In this document: piece by piece, positions 18,722 through 26,796 of the stretch
Numbering within the stretch: position 1 is the first letter of the stretch
How the letters are laid out: each line of letters begins with the position of its first letter
From: an uncultured SAR324 cluster bacterium
GTDB taxonomy: Bacteria; SAR324; NAC60-12
Assembly (NCBI GenBank): GCA_905182865.1
Contig: CAJJCY010000001.1
Coordinates: forward strand, 248,001-312,000
DNA length: 64,000 bases
Reading direction: 5' to 3'
Made by a program: the position numbers and the translations under genes
The notes under the pieces: model-generated
The model's database searches: none
What the model was told of the DNA's origin: nothing
What the model saw: only the letters and a program-made list of their open reading frames with translations

Positions 18722-19474
18722 TTATCTTTTCGATGCGTAGTAGCTGACCCTGCGTTCAAGTGATGCAAGGAATTCTGAAATTGTGAACGCCATTGCGAAC
18801 AATACCAACAGAACGGCCCAGAAATGAGACATAAGAAACTGTGACGAATACAGCTCAAACAAGGCGCCGAACCCTACGATGGAGATGAGAAGTTGTCCAA
18901 TGATGACACCCTTGACAGCACGAATAAAACCAATTCGAACTCCGCTTAATATTTCCGGCAGAGCCGCCCAGAAATAGATCTTGAGAAAAGCGTCCATGGG
19001 TTTTGCGCCAAAGGATTGGGCCATCTCCACCAATGACGGGTTAATTTGTTTAACCCCGGCTCGCGTGTTCAAAATTATAATCCATATCGCGAAGAGCGTT
19101 GTCGTGATGACAATGGATTTCAATCCAAAACCAAACAGAATCATCAAAACCGGGACCAGCGCAGTCAAAGGTGCACTAAGAAACACGTTAACCCAGGGCA
19201 GAAGCAGCTCATCTATGAGCTGATTTTTACCCATCAGGATTCCCACAGGGATGCCAACCGTAACGGCAAAAAAGGTGCCCAAAAAGAAAGCCTGCCCGGT
19301 TTCGCTCAAGGCCTTGATAAACGGTTTTGTCGTGATAATTTCCGATAACGTGACAAAAATTTCAGACAAGGCTGGCAAAAAGAAAGTCAATTCCACTTGA
19401 CCCACTATTTCCCAAAGCAGCCCCCAAATAAGCAGAGAGGACATCGCCGGCAATTGATAACCAAATAATTTCAT
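18722..19474 (-). CDS. NitT/TauT-type ABC transporter permease
   Basis: This is a 250-residue inner-membrane permease of the SsuC/TauC class with about six hydrophobic segments. The ATPase-coupling loop is EMAQSFGAKPMDAFLKIYFW, followed by ALPEILSGVRIGFIRAVKGV. It is intact, lies nine bases after the ATPase gene, and pairs with the other permease at 20283-21054. Two permeases with one ATPase and one binding protein suggest a heterodimeric channel. Confidence 0.86.
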   Translation of the reverse strand: MKLFGYQLPAMSSLLIWGLLWEIVGQVELTFFLPALSEIFVTLSEIITTKPFIKALSETGQAFFLGTFFAVTVGIPVGILMGKNQLIDELLLPWVNVFLSAPLTALVPVLMILFGFGLKSIVITTTLFAIWIIILNTRAGVKQINPSLVEMAQSFGAKPMDAFLKIYFWAALPEILSGVRIGFIRAVKGVIIGQLLISIVGFGALFELYSSQFLMSHFWAVLLVLFAMAFTISEFLASLERRVSYYASKR

Positions 19475-19483
19475 AACGATTAG

Positions 19484-20258
19484 TTACTCTACATAAGTGC
19501 GAAGAGAATCCCAGATACGGTCAACGATATCAAGGTATTCAGAATCTCTCCTGATACTGTCAATGTCCTTGTGGCGAAATCCGCTGGGCCTGATAATTTC
19601 AGACACCCTACTTGGGCGTGGTAACAGAAGTGCGATTTGGTCCGACAAGTAAACGGCTTCTTCGATTGAATGGGTTACGAATAGGAAAGTCTTGTTTTCG
19701 TTCTTAACCAAATTCAGCAAATCTTCCTGAAACTTTCTTCGCGTCTGCTCATCAACGGCTGAAAATGGTTCATCCATCAACAGCACTTCGGCATCGACAC
19801 TAAGCGCCCTTGCAAGCCCAACTCGTTGGCGCATGCCGCCGGAAAGCTGGTGCGGAAATTTATGCTCAAATCCAGCCAATCCTACATCGGCAATATATTT
19901 TTCGGCGATGGCTTCCCTTTCAGACTTGGCGACACCGCGAAGCTCCAACCCGAAGGAGACATTTTTAATGACAGTTTGCCCAGGGAAGTAGGGCAAAATC
20001 CTGAAACACAAAGGCCCGGTCCGGTCCGGGGCCCGTCACCTTCTTGCCATTGATCTTAACTTCACCGCTGGTGGCGGGAATCAAGCCGGCAATTATTTTC
20101 AGAAGCGTGGTTTTTCCACAGCCCGACGGTCCCAGTAACGAGGTCAGTTCACCCTTTGGAAAGTCCAGGGACAAATCCTGCAAGGCCTCAACTTCGTTGT
20201 AGTTCTTGTACACGTTGCGAACCTCTACGGCGTTCACTGATGTAGTTTGATCGCTCAT
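19484..20258 (-). pseudogene. NitT/TauT-type ABC transporter ATPase, one-base frameshift
   Basis: The N-terminal part (Walker A GPSGCGKTTLLKIIAGL, Q-loop AFVFQDFALLPW) and the C-terminal part (signature LSGGMRQRVGLARALS, Walker B VLLMDEP, switch VTHS) lie in different frames. Dropping one base near 19973 restores WANVIKNVSFGLEL across the join. Apart from that extra base, the gene is a normal SsuB/TauB-like subunit of about 257 residues. Either a recent inactivating mutation or a sequence error; the two cannot be told apart here. Confidence 0.85.
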
Positions 20259-20282
20259 AAATTATTACTTCTCACCTAGGGA

Positions 20283-21054
20283 TCAATCTGCGACAAGCCC
20301 TTTGTTAATTCCTTTGAATACCATGATCTCAATGCGCTCTAGCACGTTCAAAAAAAGGACCGCTAACAGGATTATCGAGAAAATGGCAGCGTACATGCTG
20401 GGATAATCTGCAATGGAGCGGCTGTAGGATATAATGTCGCCAACACCCGTTGGTGTGATCTTCAACTCTGAAAGAATGGCGCCGATAAAGCCCGCTGAGA
20501 TACCTAAGCGAAGACCCGACGAAAATAATTGGCGAGGCGGAAGGCAGGATAATTTTCAGGATGATTTCCTTTCTTGTCCCAAGAAAGGACTTACCCATCT
20601 CTATGATCGAGGCGGAGGTATTACGAACTGCGCCGCTAGTGTTCAAGACGATGACCGGCATTGCCATGATGCAAACTACGAACACTTTCGACGTCAAACC
20701 TATTCCGTAAACCATGATCAGCAGCGGGATAAGTGCTGCCAATGGTGCTGATTGCATGACAATGAAAATTGGCGAAACAAACCAGTCAAACTTCTTGCTC
20801 AATCCGACCCAGAGACCGAGGCCAATTCCGAAAAATGCCGAGATCAAAACACCGACAACAAGCGGTTTTAGGGTTTCTGCGTACGCCGTGAATATGGTTC
20901 CCTCAATCGTCAACGCCCAAAGTGCTGACATGGATTCAAGAAACGTCGGAAACGCAAAACTAACCGGAACCCGGCCAGCTACTTCCCATGCCCCGAAGAT
21001 CAAAACGGACGACAGAAATTTTAGAGATAAAGCCCTGTATCGCATAAACGCCAC
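20283..21054 (-). pseudogene. NitT/TauT-type ABC transporter permease, frameshifted
   Basis: The first 190 or so residues form a normal permease, with the coupling loop EMGKSFLGTRKEIILKIILP. Near 20500 the frame changes. The correct continuation (GLRLGISAGFIGAILSELK, then TGVGDIISYSR and the last membrane helix) lies one frame over and ends at 20283. A single-base shift accounts for it. The gene follows the binding protein gene in the operon. Confidence 0.84.
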
Positions 21055-21130
21055 TCGCCATTTTGCTTAAATTAGAATATTGAAGAGCGATCAGACGCCA
21101 GCTTTGCCGACGCCGGATCCACAACAATAC

Positions 21131-22069
21131 TTACTTTGTGGCGTCTAAAAGTGGTTTCATATACCAAAAGTCATCGATGTTCAGATCAGACAGCTTACCT
21201 GTCAGATGACCAGCCTTGTGATACCACTCCAGGTCGGCTATTGCGGCTTTTTCACCACCGCCATTTTGATCGTACAATCCACCGGCCACGGCTTCGGTGT
21301 AGAAACCGTCCAGTTCACCAAGAACCTCTTTTGGTAATTGCCCGATAGGTCCATCAGGATTGGTTTCCCTTCTGATGATCGTCGGATCCTTATGAAAATC
21401 CTGATAAACGCTGAGCAGCGCTTTGACAAAGATATCGACGTCTTTAGCGTTGGCTTTGATCCAGTTCAGATTGGCAAACAAAGCTTCGTCGCTTGCATCA
21501 ACATCGAACATGGGAAGCACATTGAATTTGTTACCATGCGTCCGAACAAGTTTGTTCTTGTTTGACATATCAACGATGGTTGCGTCCGCCTGGCCTGCAA
21601 CGAGGGCGACAATTCTATTGGAGCTACCCGAAACATAAGAGCGCTTGCCGAATTTGATACCCAGTTTGTCTTCAATAACATTGGCGATCGAATCCGTTCC
21701 TCCACCTCGCGAGTGAAGTAAGATAGGCTCACCATTAAGATCATTAAGGGAACTGTATTTTTTTGAAGATACAGGGAAGAATTTCAATTTTGACAATTGA
21801 AAAATGATCCGCACCGGTGCTTTCGATCTTTGCATTGCCGAATAGGGCGTGCCAAACCCGATATCCATTTGGCCGCTCAGGATAGCCTGAATTGCCAGCT
21901 CCTCGTCGGCAAACGCCGTCCACTCGTAATCCAGGCCATTAGCTTTCGCCCGGTCCAGGGCAACAAAAAATGCAGCCAATTCATCAGATGGAGTTTCTGC
22001 GAGGGCAATGCGAATTTTTGCAGCCTGTAAACTCCCCACCATAACAAATGTCGTCAATAGTAACGACAT
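21131..22069 (-). CDS. ABC transporter substrate-binding protein (NMT1/SsuA-like)
   Basis: The 312-residue protein has a signal peptide (LLLTTFVMVGSLQAA) and a periplasmic binding-protein fold of the SsuA/TauA/NMT1 type (IRIALAETPSDELAAFFVAL, then LSGQMDIGFGTPYSA, then SRGGGTDSIANVIEDKLGI). It should deliver the substrate to the two permeases downstream. The ATG at 22069 has a poor binding site. An excellent AAGGAGAG and an ATG AAA AAA start lie at 22131, but a one-base shift in the following A-run separates that start from the frame. The original gene probably began at 22131. Confidence 0.8.
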   Translation of the reverse strand: MSLLLTTFVMVGSLQAAKIRIALAETPSDELAAFFVALDRAKANGLDYEWTAFADEELAIQAILSGQMDIGFGTPYSAMQRSKAPVRIIFQLSKLKFFPVSSKKYSSLNDLNGEPILLHSRGGGTDSIANVIEDKLGIKFGKRSYVSGSSNRIVALVAGQADATIVDMSNKNKLVRTHGNKFNVLPMFDVDASDEALFANLNWIKANAKDVDIFVKALLSVYQDFHKDPTIIRRETNPDGPIGQLPKEVLGELDGFYTEAVAGGLYDQNGGGEKAAIADLEWYHKAGHLTGKLSDLNIDDFWYMKPLLDATK

Positions 22070-22141
22070 TACGATCAGGGTGAGTTTTTTAAATACTAGA
22101 TTTGCTATAACGTTTGAATAACTTTTTTCATATTTCTCTCC

Positions 22142-22513
22142 TTCTATTGGTTCAAGATGATTTTTATGTGGACATCAGGAAATACCCCAATGTCGTAAGA
22201 GTCTAAATTAATAATGAACTTGATTTGCAAGTTACCCAAGACTAAGTTTCACTCTCACATCTTCATGATTCACACAGTTGAGAAGATACAGTATAGGTAG
22301 AAACTTTTTATTTGTAAAGAAATTATTCGAAAAAAGTTAAAAACCAAGAAAGGACCCCCCCCTTGGCTCAATCAACTACATATAATTTTGATGTTTATTG
22401 CCCTCGCAACCACAAAACTAGGGTATCCTATGAAGGTGGATTTTTCTTAGAGGGTGTCTGAAAAGGTTTACTCTTCCATTGTTGTAAAACAAACCACTTA
22501 ATGTTCTTTACAA
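22142..22513. other. Intergenic stretch without a recognisable gene
   Basis: This 372-base stretch is AT-rich. It contains a run of eight C (22358-22365) and GGGTGTCTGAAAAGG near 22453, which resembles the outer part of the island short repeat. I see no gene or clear terminator. Confidence 0.4.
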
Positions 22514-22862
22514 TTATTTAAATTCTTTGGAACTAACTTGAATGTTAATCATGTACCTGGAGGCTTCTTTTCTAACTTGTTTTTTTGCAATCTTATCATA
22601 ATACTTTCCATGAAATTTTTCTTCTTTCAAATTGCCACCTATTGGTATATATGTATTTGAATCCACTTTAAATCCATCAAGAAAAAATTCAGGATCTTCT
22701 CTCAATGCCATTTTTAATAGTCATATTTTCAATATAAACATTTAGATTATTATCAATTATCTTTATGGTAAAATCACCTGTCAGTATATTCTTTCCAAAA
22801 GCAAAAAAATCTATCCTTCCTTCTCCTTTATCTTTTGGGGATTCAAAAATATACAATTTCAT
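22514..22862 (-). pseudogene. Small hypothetical protein split by a frame change
   Basis: Two overlapping minus-strand frames look like one gene. The first starts at an ATG at 22862 (MKLYIFESPKDKGEGR, 57 residues to 22689). The second (MALREDPEFFLDGFKVD, 65 residues, 22514-22711) continues the same style of protein after an AAAAATGG run. If read separately they would be two tiny overlapping genes. No family is recognised. They follow the 32-residue reading frame at 22865-22963 and may share its transcript. Confidence 0.45.
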
Positions 22863-22864
22863 TG

Positions 22865-22963
22865 TTACTTTTTTTCTGGAATTGCATACTGCAGTTTCCT
22901 TTGGTCTAAATTAGGATCAATAATTATTTTTTGATTTTCAAGTTTTACGTAGAATCGTGCCAT
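22865..22963 (-). CDS. Possible 32-residue peptide
   Basis: An ATG with AGGAG eight bases upstream opens a short frame (MARFYVKLENQKIIID and so on). The next gene starts three bases past its end. The good binding site is the main support; function unknown. Confidence 0.4.
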   Translation of the reverse strand: MARFYVKLENQKIIIDPNLDQRKLQYAIPEKK

Positions 22964-23176
22964 AATTTACTCCTAATTTAGCATAAAATAGTTGTTCATA
23001 TGATTATATAAAAAACAATAAATCGACTGTATTAGTATATTTATTTAGCCTCCTAATCTTCTCAATGTATTGACTGTCCAATCACAGGCAACAGCAAAAC
23101 AAACTCTTGATATAACAGTTTATTTCTTGTTGTTGCCGAATATTAAACAATAATCTTGCAAGCTCCTGAGTGTTCC

Positions 23177-23206
23177 CAGAGTGTAAAGAATTAGTGGGAG
23201 TCTAAC
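23177..23206. repeat. Island short repeat, copy 3
   Basis: GAGTGTAAAGAATTAGTGGG followed by AGTCTAAC, just past the 3' end of the antiporter gene. It is a shorter and more diverged copy. Confidence 0.5.
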
Positions 23207-23209
23207 TTG

Positions 23210-24459
23210 CTAGCTAACCACCCATTTCACAAGTGGTTTGACGGTAAGACCCTGAACAATTATCGAAAACAATACTACGCCGTAGGTGATAGTCAGAATG
23301 GCGTACTTGTATTTATTGTCAGGAAGTGACAAGGCCAGGGCAACAGCAATCCCTCCTCGGAGTCCTCCCCAAATCAAAACCTGTACTGCCCCCGTAGTAA
23401 AGGTTTCCCAGCGTGATAATATAGCTATAGGAATAGAAACACTTAGTGTCCGGGCAAAAAGGGTCACCGGAATGGCCAGGAGAGCAAACCACAAATATTC
23501 GATACTCTCTGCGACAATTAGTACTTCAAAACCGATTAAAAGGAACAGAACTGAATTAAGAATTTCGTCAATTAGTGTCCAGAACGTCAGCACGTCATCT
23601 TTTGTTTTTTCACTCATAGCATATTTGACCCCACTGTTACCGATGAACAATCCCGCGACTACCATGGCAATCGGGCCACTCATGTGCAGAGAGAGGGCTA
23701 GTGAATAGGTGACCATCACCAAGGCAAGTGTGATCAGAACTTCGAGGCTAGATTCATCAATACCGTACATAGCGCGATAACCAATGTAACCTGCAACTAG
23801 ACCCAGTATGGCTCCGCCAGCCACTTCGGTAAAGAATAATTTAATAATCTCGGTTGAACCCATTTCACCGCCATGTCCTTCACCTGCAAGTGCGACAGCT
23901 AATACAACTGTGAATAAGACAACCCCAACTCCGTCGTTAAATAGGACTCACCGGTCATCTTTGCCTGCAATGATTCAGGGACGTTAACAGTTTTAAAAAG
24001 ACTAAGAACAGCAACTGGGTCTGTAGGACTTATCAAAGCACCGAATACCAGTGCCCAGATAAAGGGGATCTTGAATTCAAAAAAGCCTAACAGAAACCAC
24101 ATTGAAACTCCTATTAAAAAGGTCGAAATCAATGTGCCAAAGACTGCCATCACACCTATTGTTAAACGGCTGTTTTTGATAGCCGAAAAATCCGCGTGCA
24201 AAGCCCCGGCAAACATCAAGAAACTCAACATTCCGTGCATCAGGGTCTCATTAAAATCAATCATCCGAAGCACACTACTGACCCTTTGTCCAATTTGAAA
24301 TGAGGGGGTGATCAGATCTAATCCAATAATAGAAAGTGACGCTAATAGAGCAATTACCACCAGTCCAATCGTGTGTGGCAGGTGAAATAACCGATGATTA
24401 ATATAACCAAATAAGGCCGAAAAACCGACAAGAATTGCACCAATGCTGAATATACTCAT
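23210..24459 (-). pseudogene. CPA1-type Na+/H+ antiporter, one-base deletion
   Basis: About 416 residues of a sodium/proton exchanger lie in two frames. The N-terminal part ends near TGES and contains GALISPTDPVAVL. The C-terminal part contains LAGEGHGGE and WGGLRGGIAVALALSLP. Restoring one base near 23949 gives the family motif GESLFNDGVGVVLFTVV. It would act in the inner membrane in sodium or pH homeostasis. It is isolated in the island, and island repeat copies 3 and 4 flank it. Confidence 0.86.
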
Positions 24460-24664
24460 ATTCCCTTCCTTTTTTCCAAGTAATTTACAGTTGAAGTCAT
24501 TTTCAACATTATTTTCTTATATTTGACTAATCAATACATTCACAATATATTGACTTATTAATCCTGTATTATTGAGAACAATAGAACCATGTTATCCATA
24601 TGTCAACATTTTTATACTCTTGGTGTAGAGGTATATTTTACAAGAATTGAAAATTTTACTTTAG

Positions 24665-24714
24665 GGGTGTCTAACTTTGAATAATTAGTGGTGGTTACTC
24701 ACAGGAGATGATGG
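24665..24714. repeat. Island short repeat, copy 4
   Basis: GGGTGTCTAACTTTGAATAA followed by TTAGTG and GGTTACTCACAGGAGATG. The second half is nearly identical to copy 2 over 23 bases. It overlaps the 3' end of a minus-strand gene remnant. Confidence 0.6.
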
Positions 24715-24900
24715 GTTTTGTTTCATTTGGTTTCCTAATAGTGGAATAATAAAGATTTTCTTTCCGGCTCTCTCTTCAATGGTTTTTCTGTATTTCTTGT
24801 AGCGAATGAAAAATGTCTGGTCCCCACTGTTAAGTTCAACAAAGAACTCCACTGTGCCTGGTACTATTTCTGCTATGCTTTGGCATTTTTTTATACTATT
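24685..24900 (-). pseudogene. Short gene remnant near the right end of the island
   Basis: A minus-strand frame encodes AEIVPGTVEFFVELNSGDQT followed by FFIRYKKYRKTIEERAGKK and a hydrophobic strand, ending at TAA 24685-24687. There is no usable start in frame; an ATG (ATGCCAAAG) lies one base out of phase just upstream. It looks like a small protein that lost its start by a one-base shift. No family recognised. The rest of 24460-25250 holds only repeat copy 4, a hairpin and attR. Confidence 0.4.
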
Positions 24901-25000
24901 AATTGATTAGTTTTACAGATGTGCTATAATTCGTCTGATAGTTGCATAATGTAATTGAAAAGCTGCATATGCTAACTTAAGATTAAAGTGTGTTAATTTT

Positions 25001-25025
25001 CCCCCACCGTATCTCCCACAAGTTT
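25001..25025. repeat. Island end motif, right copy (left copy at 14852-14876)
   Basis: CCCCCACCGTATCTCCCACA plus AGTTT matches CCCCCACTGTATTACCCACC plus TGTTT with five mismatches in 25, in the same orientation. The pair may be recombinase arm sites or a duplicated end. Confidence 0.4.
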
Positions 25026-25053
25026 ATAAATTTGATAGAACTGAATAGAAATG

Positions 25054-25090
25054 ATTGCACTTTGTAAATGTTTAATTTACAAAGTGCAAT
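25054..25090. repeat. Perfect 16-base inverted repeat near attR
   Basis: ATTGCACTTTGTAAAT (25054-25069), a five-base loop, then ATTTACAAAGTGCAAT (25075-25090). There is no T run after either arm, so it is not a typical intrinsic terminator. It lies 58 bases before attR. Confidence 0.75.
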
Positions 25091-25148
25091 AGGGGATTAC
25101 AGAATAATGAAGAAAAAAGTAGAATAGGTGGGAAATGCTATTTTAAAA

Positions 25149-25173
25149 GGTTCGAACCCCGTTTCTCGCTCCA
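25149..25173 (+). repeat. attR-like site: partial tRNA-Gly copy
   Basis: A 25-base copy of the tRNA-Gly 3' end including CCA, one mismatch from 14748-14772 and followed by a similar TGTTT/CGTTT. There is no tRNA 5' half here. Confidence 0.8.
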
Positions 25174-25250
25174 TGTTTCTAGAGATTATTTTGCAGGAAT
25201 ATTATCATAACTTTTAAAAGAAACACCAGTTTTCAGGCAAGGTCTATCCA

Positions 25251-26213
25251 ATGAATGAAAAAACCAAAGACTTCAGACCTTTCATTTGTATTGATAATGT
25301 AGGAATATACCCTTTTAAAGATGCTTCTATCCTCCTAATAAATAATGCCAAACGTACTCAGCAAACAGATCATAATGGGAAAACAATTTTAGATTTGATC
25401 AAGGAGAAAAAAGCATTATCATGGCAAACCGCACGAAACAGTTTTCCAGGTGATGTGCGTAGAATAGATCCGGCAGAATTACTCACTTTTTGGAATGAAA
25501 AAAAACTGAATGGGCATTTCCAGCAAAAAGGAGATACTTACACTGAAACTTTGACTCCATTCTTGAAAATTGAGGATGATGGTTCCTTTAAAATGTCGGT
25601 AAAACTGCATAAGATTATTGTTGATCTGGAAAATGACTTTAATGGTAGAATGCTGCTGATATTTAGAGATGAAGCTCTACATCTTGTCCTGGAATCAACT
25701 GCAAAAAATGTTTTTATAAAATCGGGTAACGTTTCTGCTAATCTGACATCACAATTTCCGGAAAACGAACCAGTATGGTCTATTCCATTAGAAGCAAAAT
25801 TTATTAAATTACTAAAGAACAAAAATCCAGCAAAATTAGAGTTTCAGGTGATATCAAACAGGCTGCATGTCAAAAATCACAGTACAAACAAAGAGCAAAC
25901 TCTGGACCTGAAACCTGCAATCAGTTCCTTTAATTTTGCTTCCCGCTGGAATCCTCCTGAAGAAGGTCCTTTAATTGAGACAGTAGTTACAAAAGATGTG
26001 ATGGCAAAGTTACGCGATATCAGCGTCAACAGTTCCTATAAACGTCTTGGTATTGTTGGAAATTCAGGTCAAATCAAGGTGGCACTTTTCGGGAACGAAC
26101 CGGATGATTTCCTTTTTTTGGGGAATGAAATTGGAACTTGCACAACTGAATTCCAGGTAGTTTCCCATCCAATGCCGATGCTGGAAGATGATTTTATTAT
26201 TTTAGAAAGATAA
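25251..26213 (+). CDS. Hypothetical protein, 320 residues
   Basis: A soluble, signal-less protein with mixed alpha/beta character and no membrane segment. The C-terminal third (VSHPMPMLEDDFIILER at the end, VMAKLRDISVN before it) has a strand-rich pattern, but I do not recognise a family. It is the first gene outside the island, with GGCAAGG-like sequence before the start. The small gene and the alkyltransferase-like gene that follow are in the same direction and may be co-transcribed. Confidence 0.75.
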   Translation: MNEKTKDFRPFICIDNVGIYPFKDASILLINNAKRTQQTDHNGKTILDLIKEKKALSWQTARNSFPGDVRRIDPAELLTFWNEKKLNGHFQQKGDTYTETLTPFLKIEDDGSFKMSVKLHKIIVDLENDFNGRMLLIFRDEALHLVLESTAKNVFIKSGNVSANLTSQFPENEPVWSIPLEAKFIKLLKNKNPAKLEFQVISNRLHVKNHSTNKEQTLDLKPAISSFNFASRWNPPEEGPLIETVVTKDVMAKLRDISVNSSYKRLGIVGNSGQIKVALFGNEPDDFLFLGNEIGTCTTEFQVVSHPMPMLEDDFIILER

Positions 26214-26258
26214 GATTAATACCACTACTATTATATAAGAAAATATTTAAATGATTGG

Positions 26259-26444
26259 ATGACTTTTTTTGAAAAAGATTTTAGCATTTTAGACACCTCT
26301 TCTTACGCTGAAAAATCCGAATCTTCCATACCAGCAAAGTCACAAGAGCCTCTTCAACTTGTTCAAAATAAGTTGAAAGTTGCCTCTGCAGAAAATTCTA
26401 TTACAGAAACAAAAACTAGAGATTTAGCGAAATCCGTCAGTTAA
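26259..26444 (+). CDS. Possible small hypothetical protein
   Basis: A 61-residue Ser/Lys/Glu-rich frame ends six bases before the alkyltransferase-like gene. It has no clear binding site or motif. Supported only by its position and orientation. Confidence 0.3.
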   Translation: MTFFEKDFSILDTSSYAEKSESSIPAKSQEPLQLVQNKLKVASAENSITETKTRDLAKSVS

Positions 26445-26450
26445 TATTCT

Positions 26451-26762
26451 GTGAAGTCGCCAATCTATCAGCAAATTCATGAAATAATCCGGCTCATACC
26501 TGTCGGTAAGGTGGCTACTTACGGACAAATAGCAGATATAGTTGGTGGTTGTACAGCACGAATGGTGGGTTATGCTGCATCTGCAATTCCTTTTGACTCC
26601 GATATTCCATGGCAGAGAGTTATCAATTTTCAGGGGGGAATAAGTACGAGAAGTGGAGGATCTGAAGAATTACTTCAGCAGGAACTTTTGGAAGCAGAAG
26701 GTATCCAATTCGATCAAAATGGGCGAACAAATCTTGAATTATACCGCTGGAAAGGTGAGTGA
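26451..26762 (+). CDS. Alkyltransferase-like protein (ATL, MGMT family)
   Basis: The 103-residue protein matches the DNA-binding domain of O6-alkylguanine transferases: IPVGKVATYGQIADIVGG, then AARxVG-like ARMVGYAASA, then IPWQRVINFQGGIS. The acceptor cysteine motif PCHR is replaced by PWQR, the hallmark of ATL proteins. These bind alkylated guanine and direct it to nucleotide excision repair rather than repairing it directly. The start is GTG at 26451. Confidence 0.88.
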   Translation: MKSPIYQQIHEIIRLIPVGKVATYGQIADIVGGCTARMVGYAASAIPFDSDIPWQRVINFQGGISTRSGGSEELLQQELLEAEGIQFDQNGRTNLELYRWKGE

Positions 26763-26796
26763 TTGTGGAGTGGATTGAGAACTTGCTTCTGCGGCT

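Larger units (their letters stand above)
14773..25173. mobile_element. Integrative island or prophage remnant in tRNA-Gly
   Basis: The region is bounded by the tRNA 3' end and its partial copy, about 10.4 kb apart. Its contents differ from the flanks: a terminase-small-subunit-like remnant, a repeat lipoprotein, decayed gene fragments, an ABC operon richer in GC than the surroundings, a broken antiporter and a recurring short motif. A similar 25-base block lies 80 bases inside the left end (14852-14876) and 124 bases inside the right end (25001-25025). No integrase, excisionase or replication gene is recognisable, so the element is probably immobile unless helped in trans. Confidence 0.72.

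Noticed and set aside
22358-22365. A run of eight C as a possible phase-variation tract
   Set aside because: It lies in a gap with no gene or promoter that it could switch.
15581-24714. Island short repeats as integron attC sites
   Set aside because: GTCTAAC-like boxes occur in some copies, but there is no matching GTTRRRY partner, no attC-like fold and no integrase.
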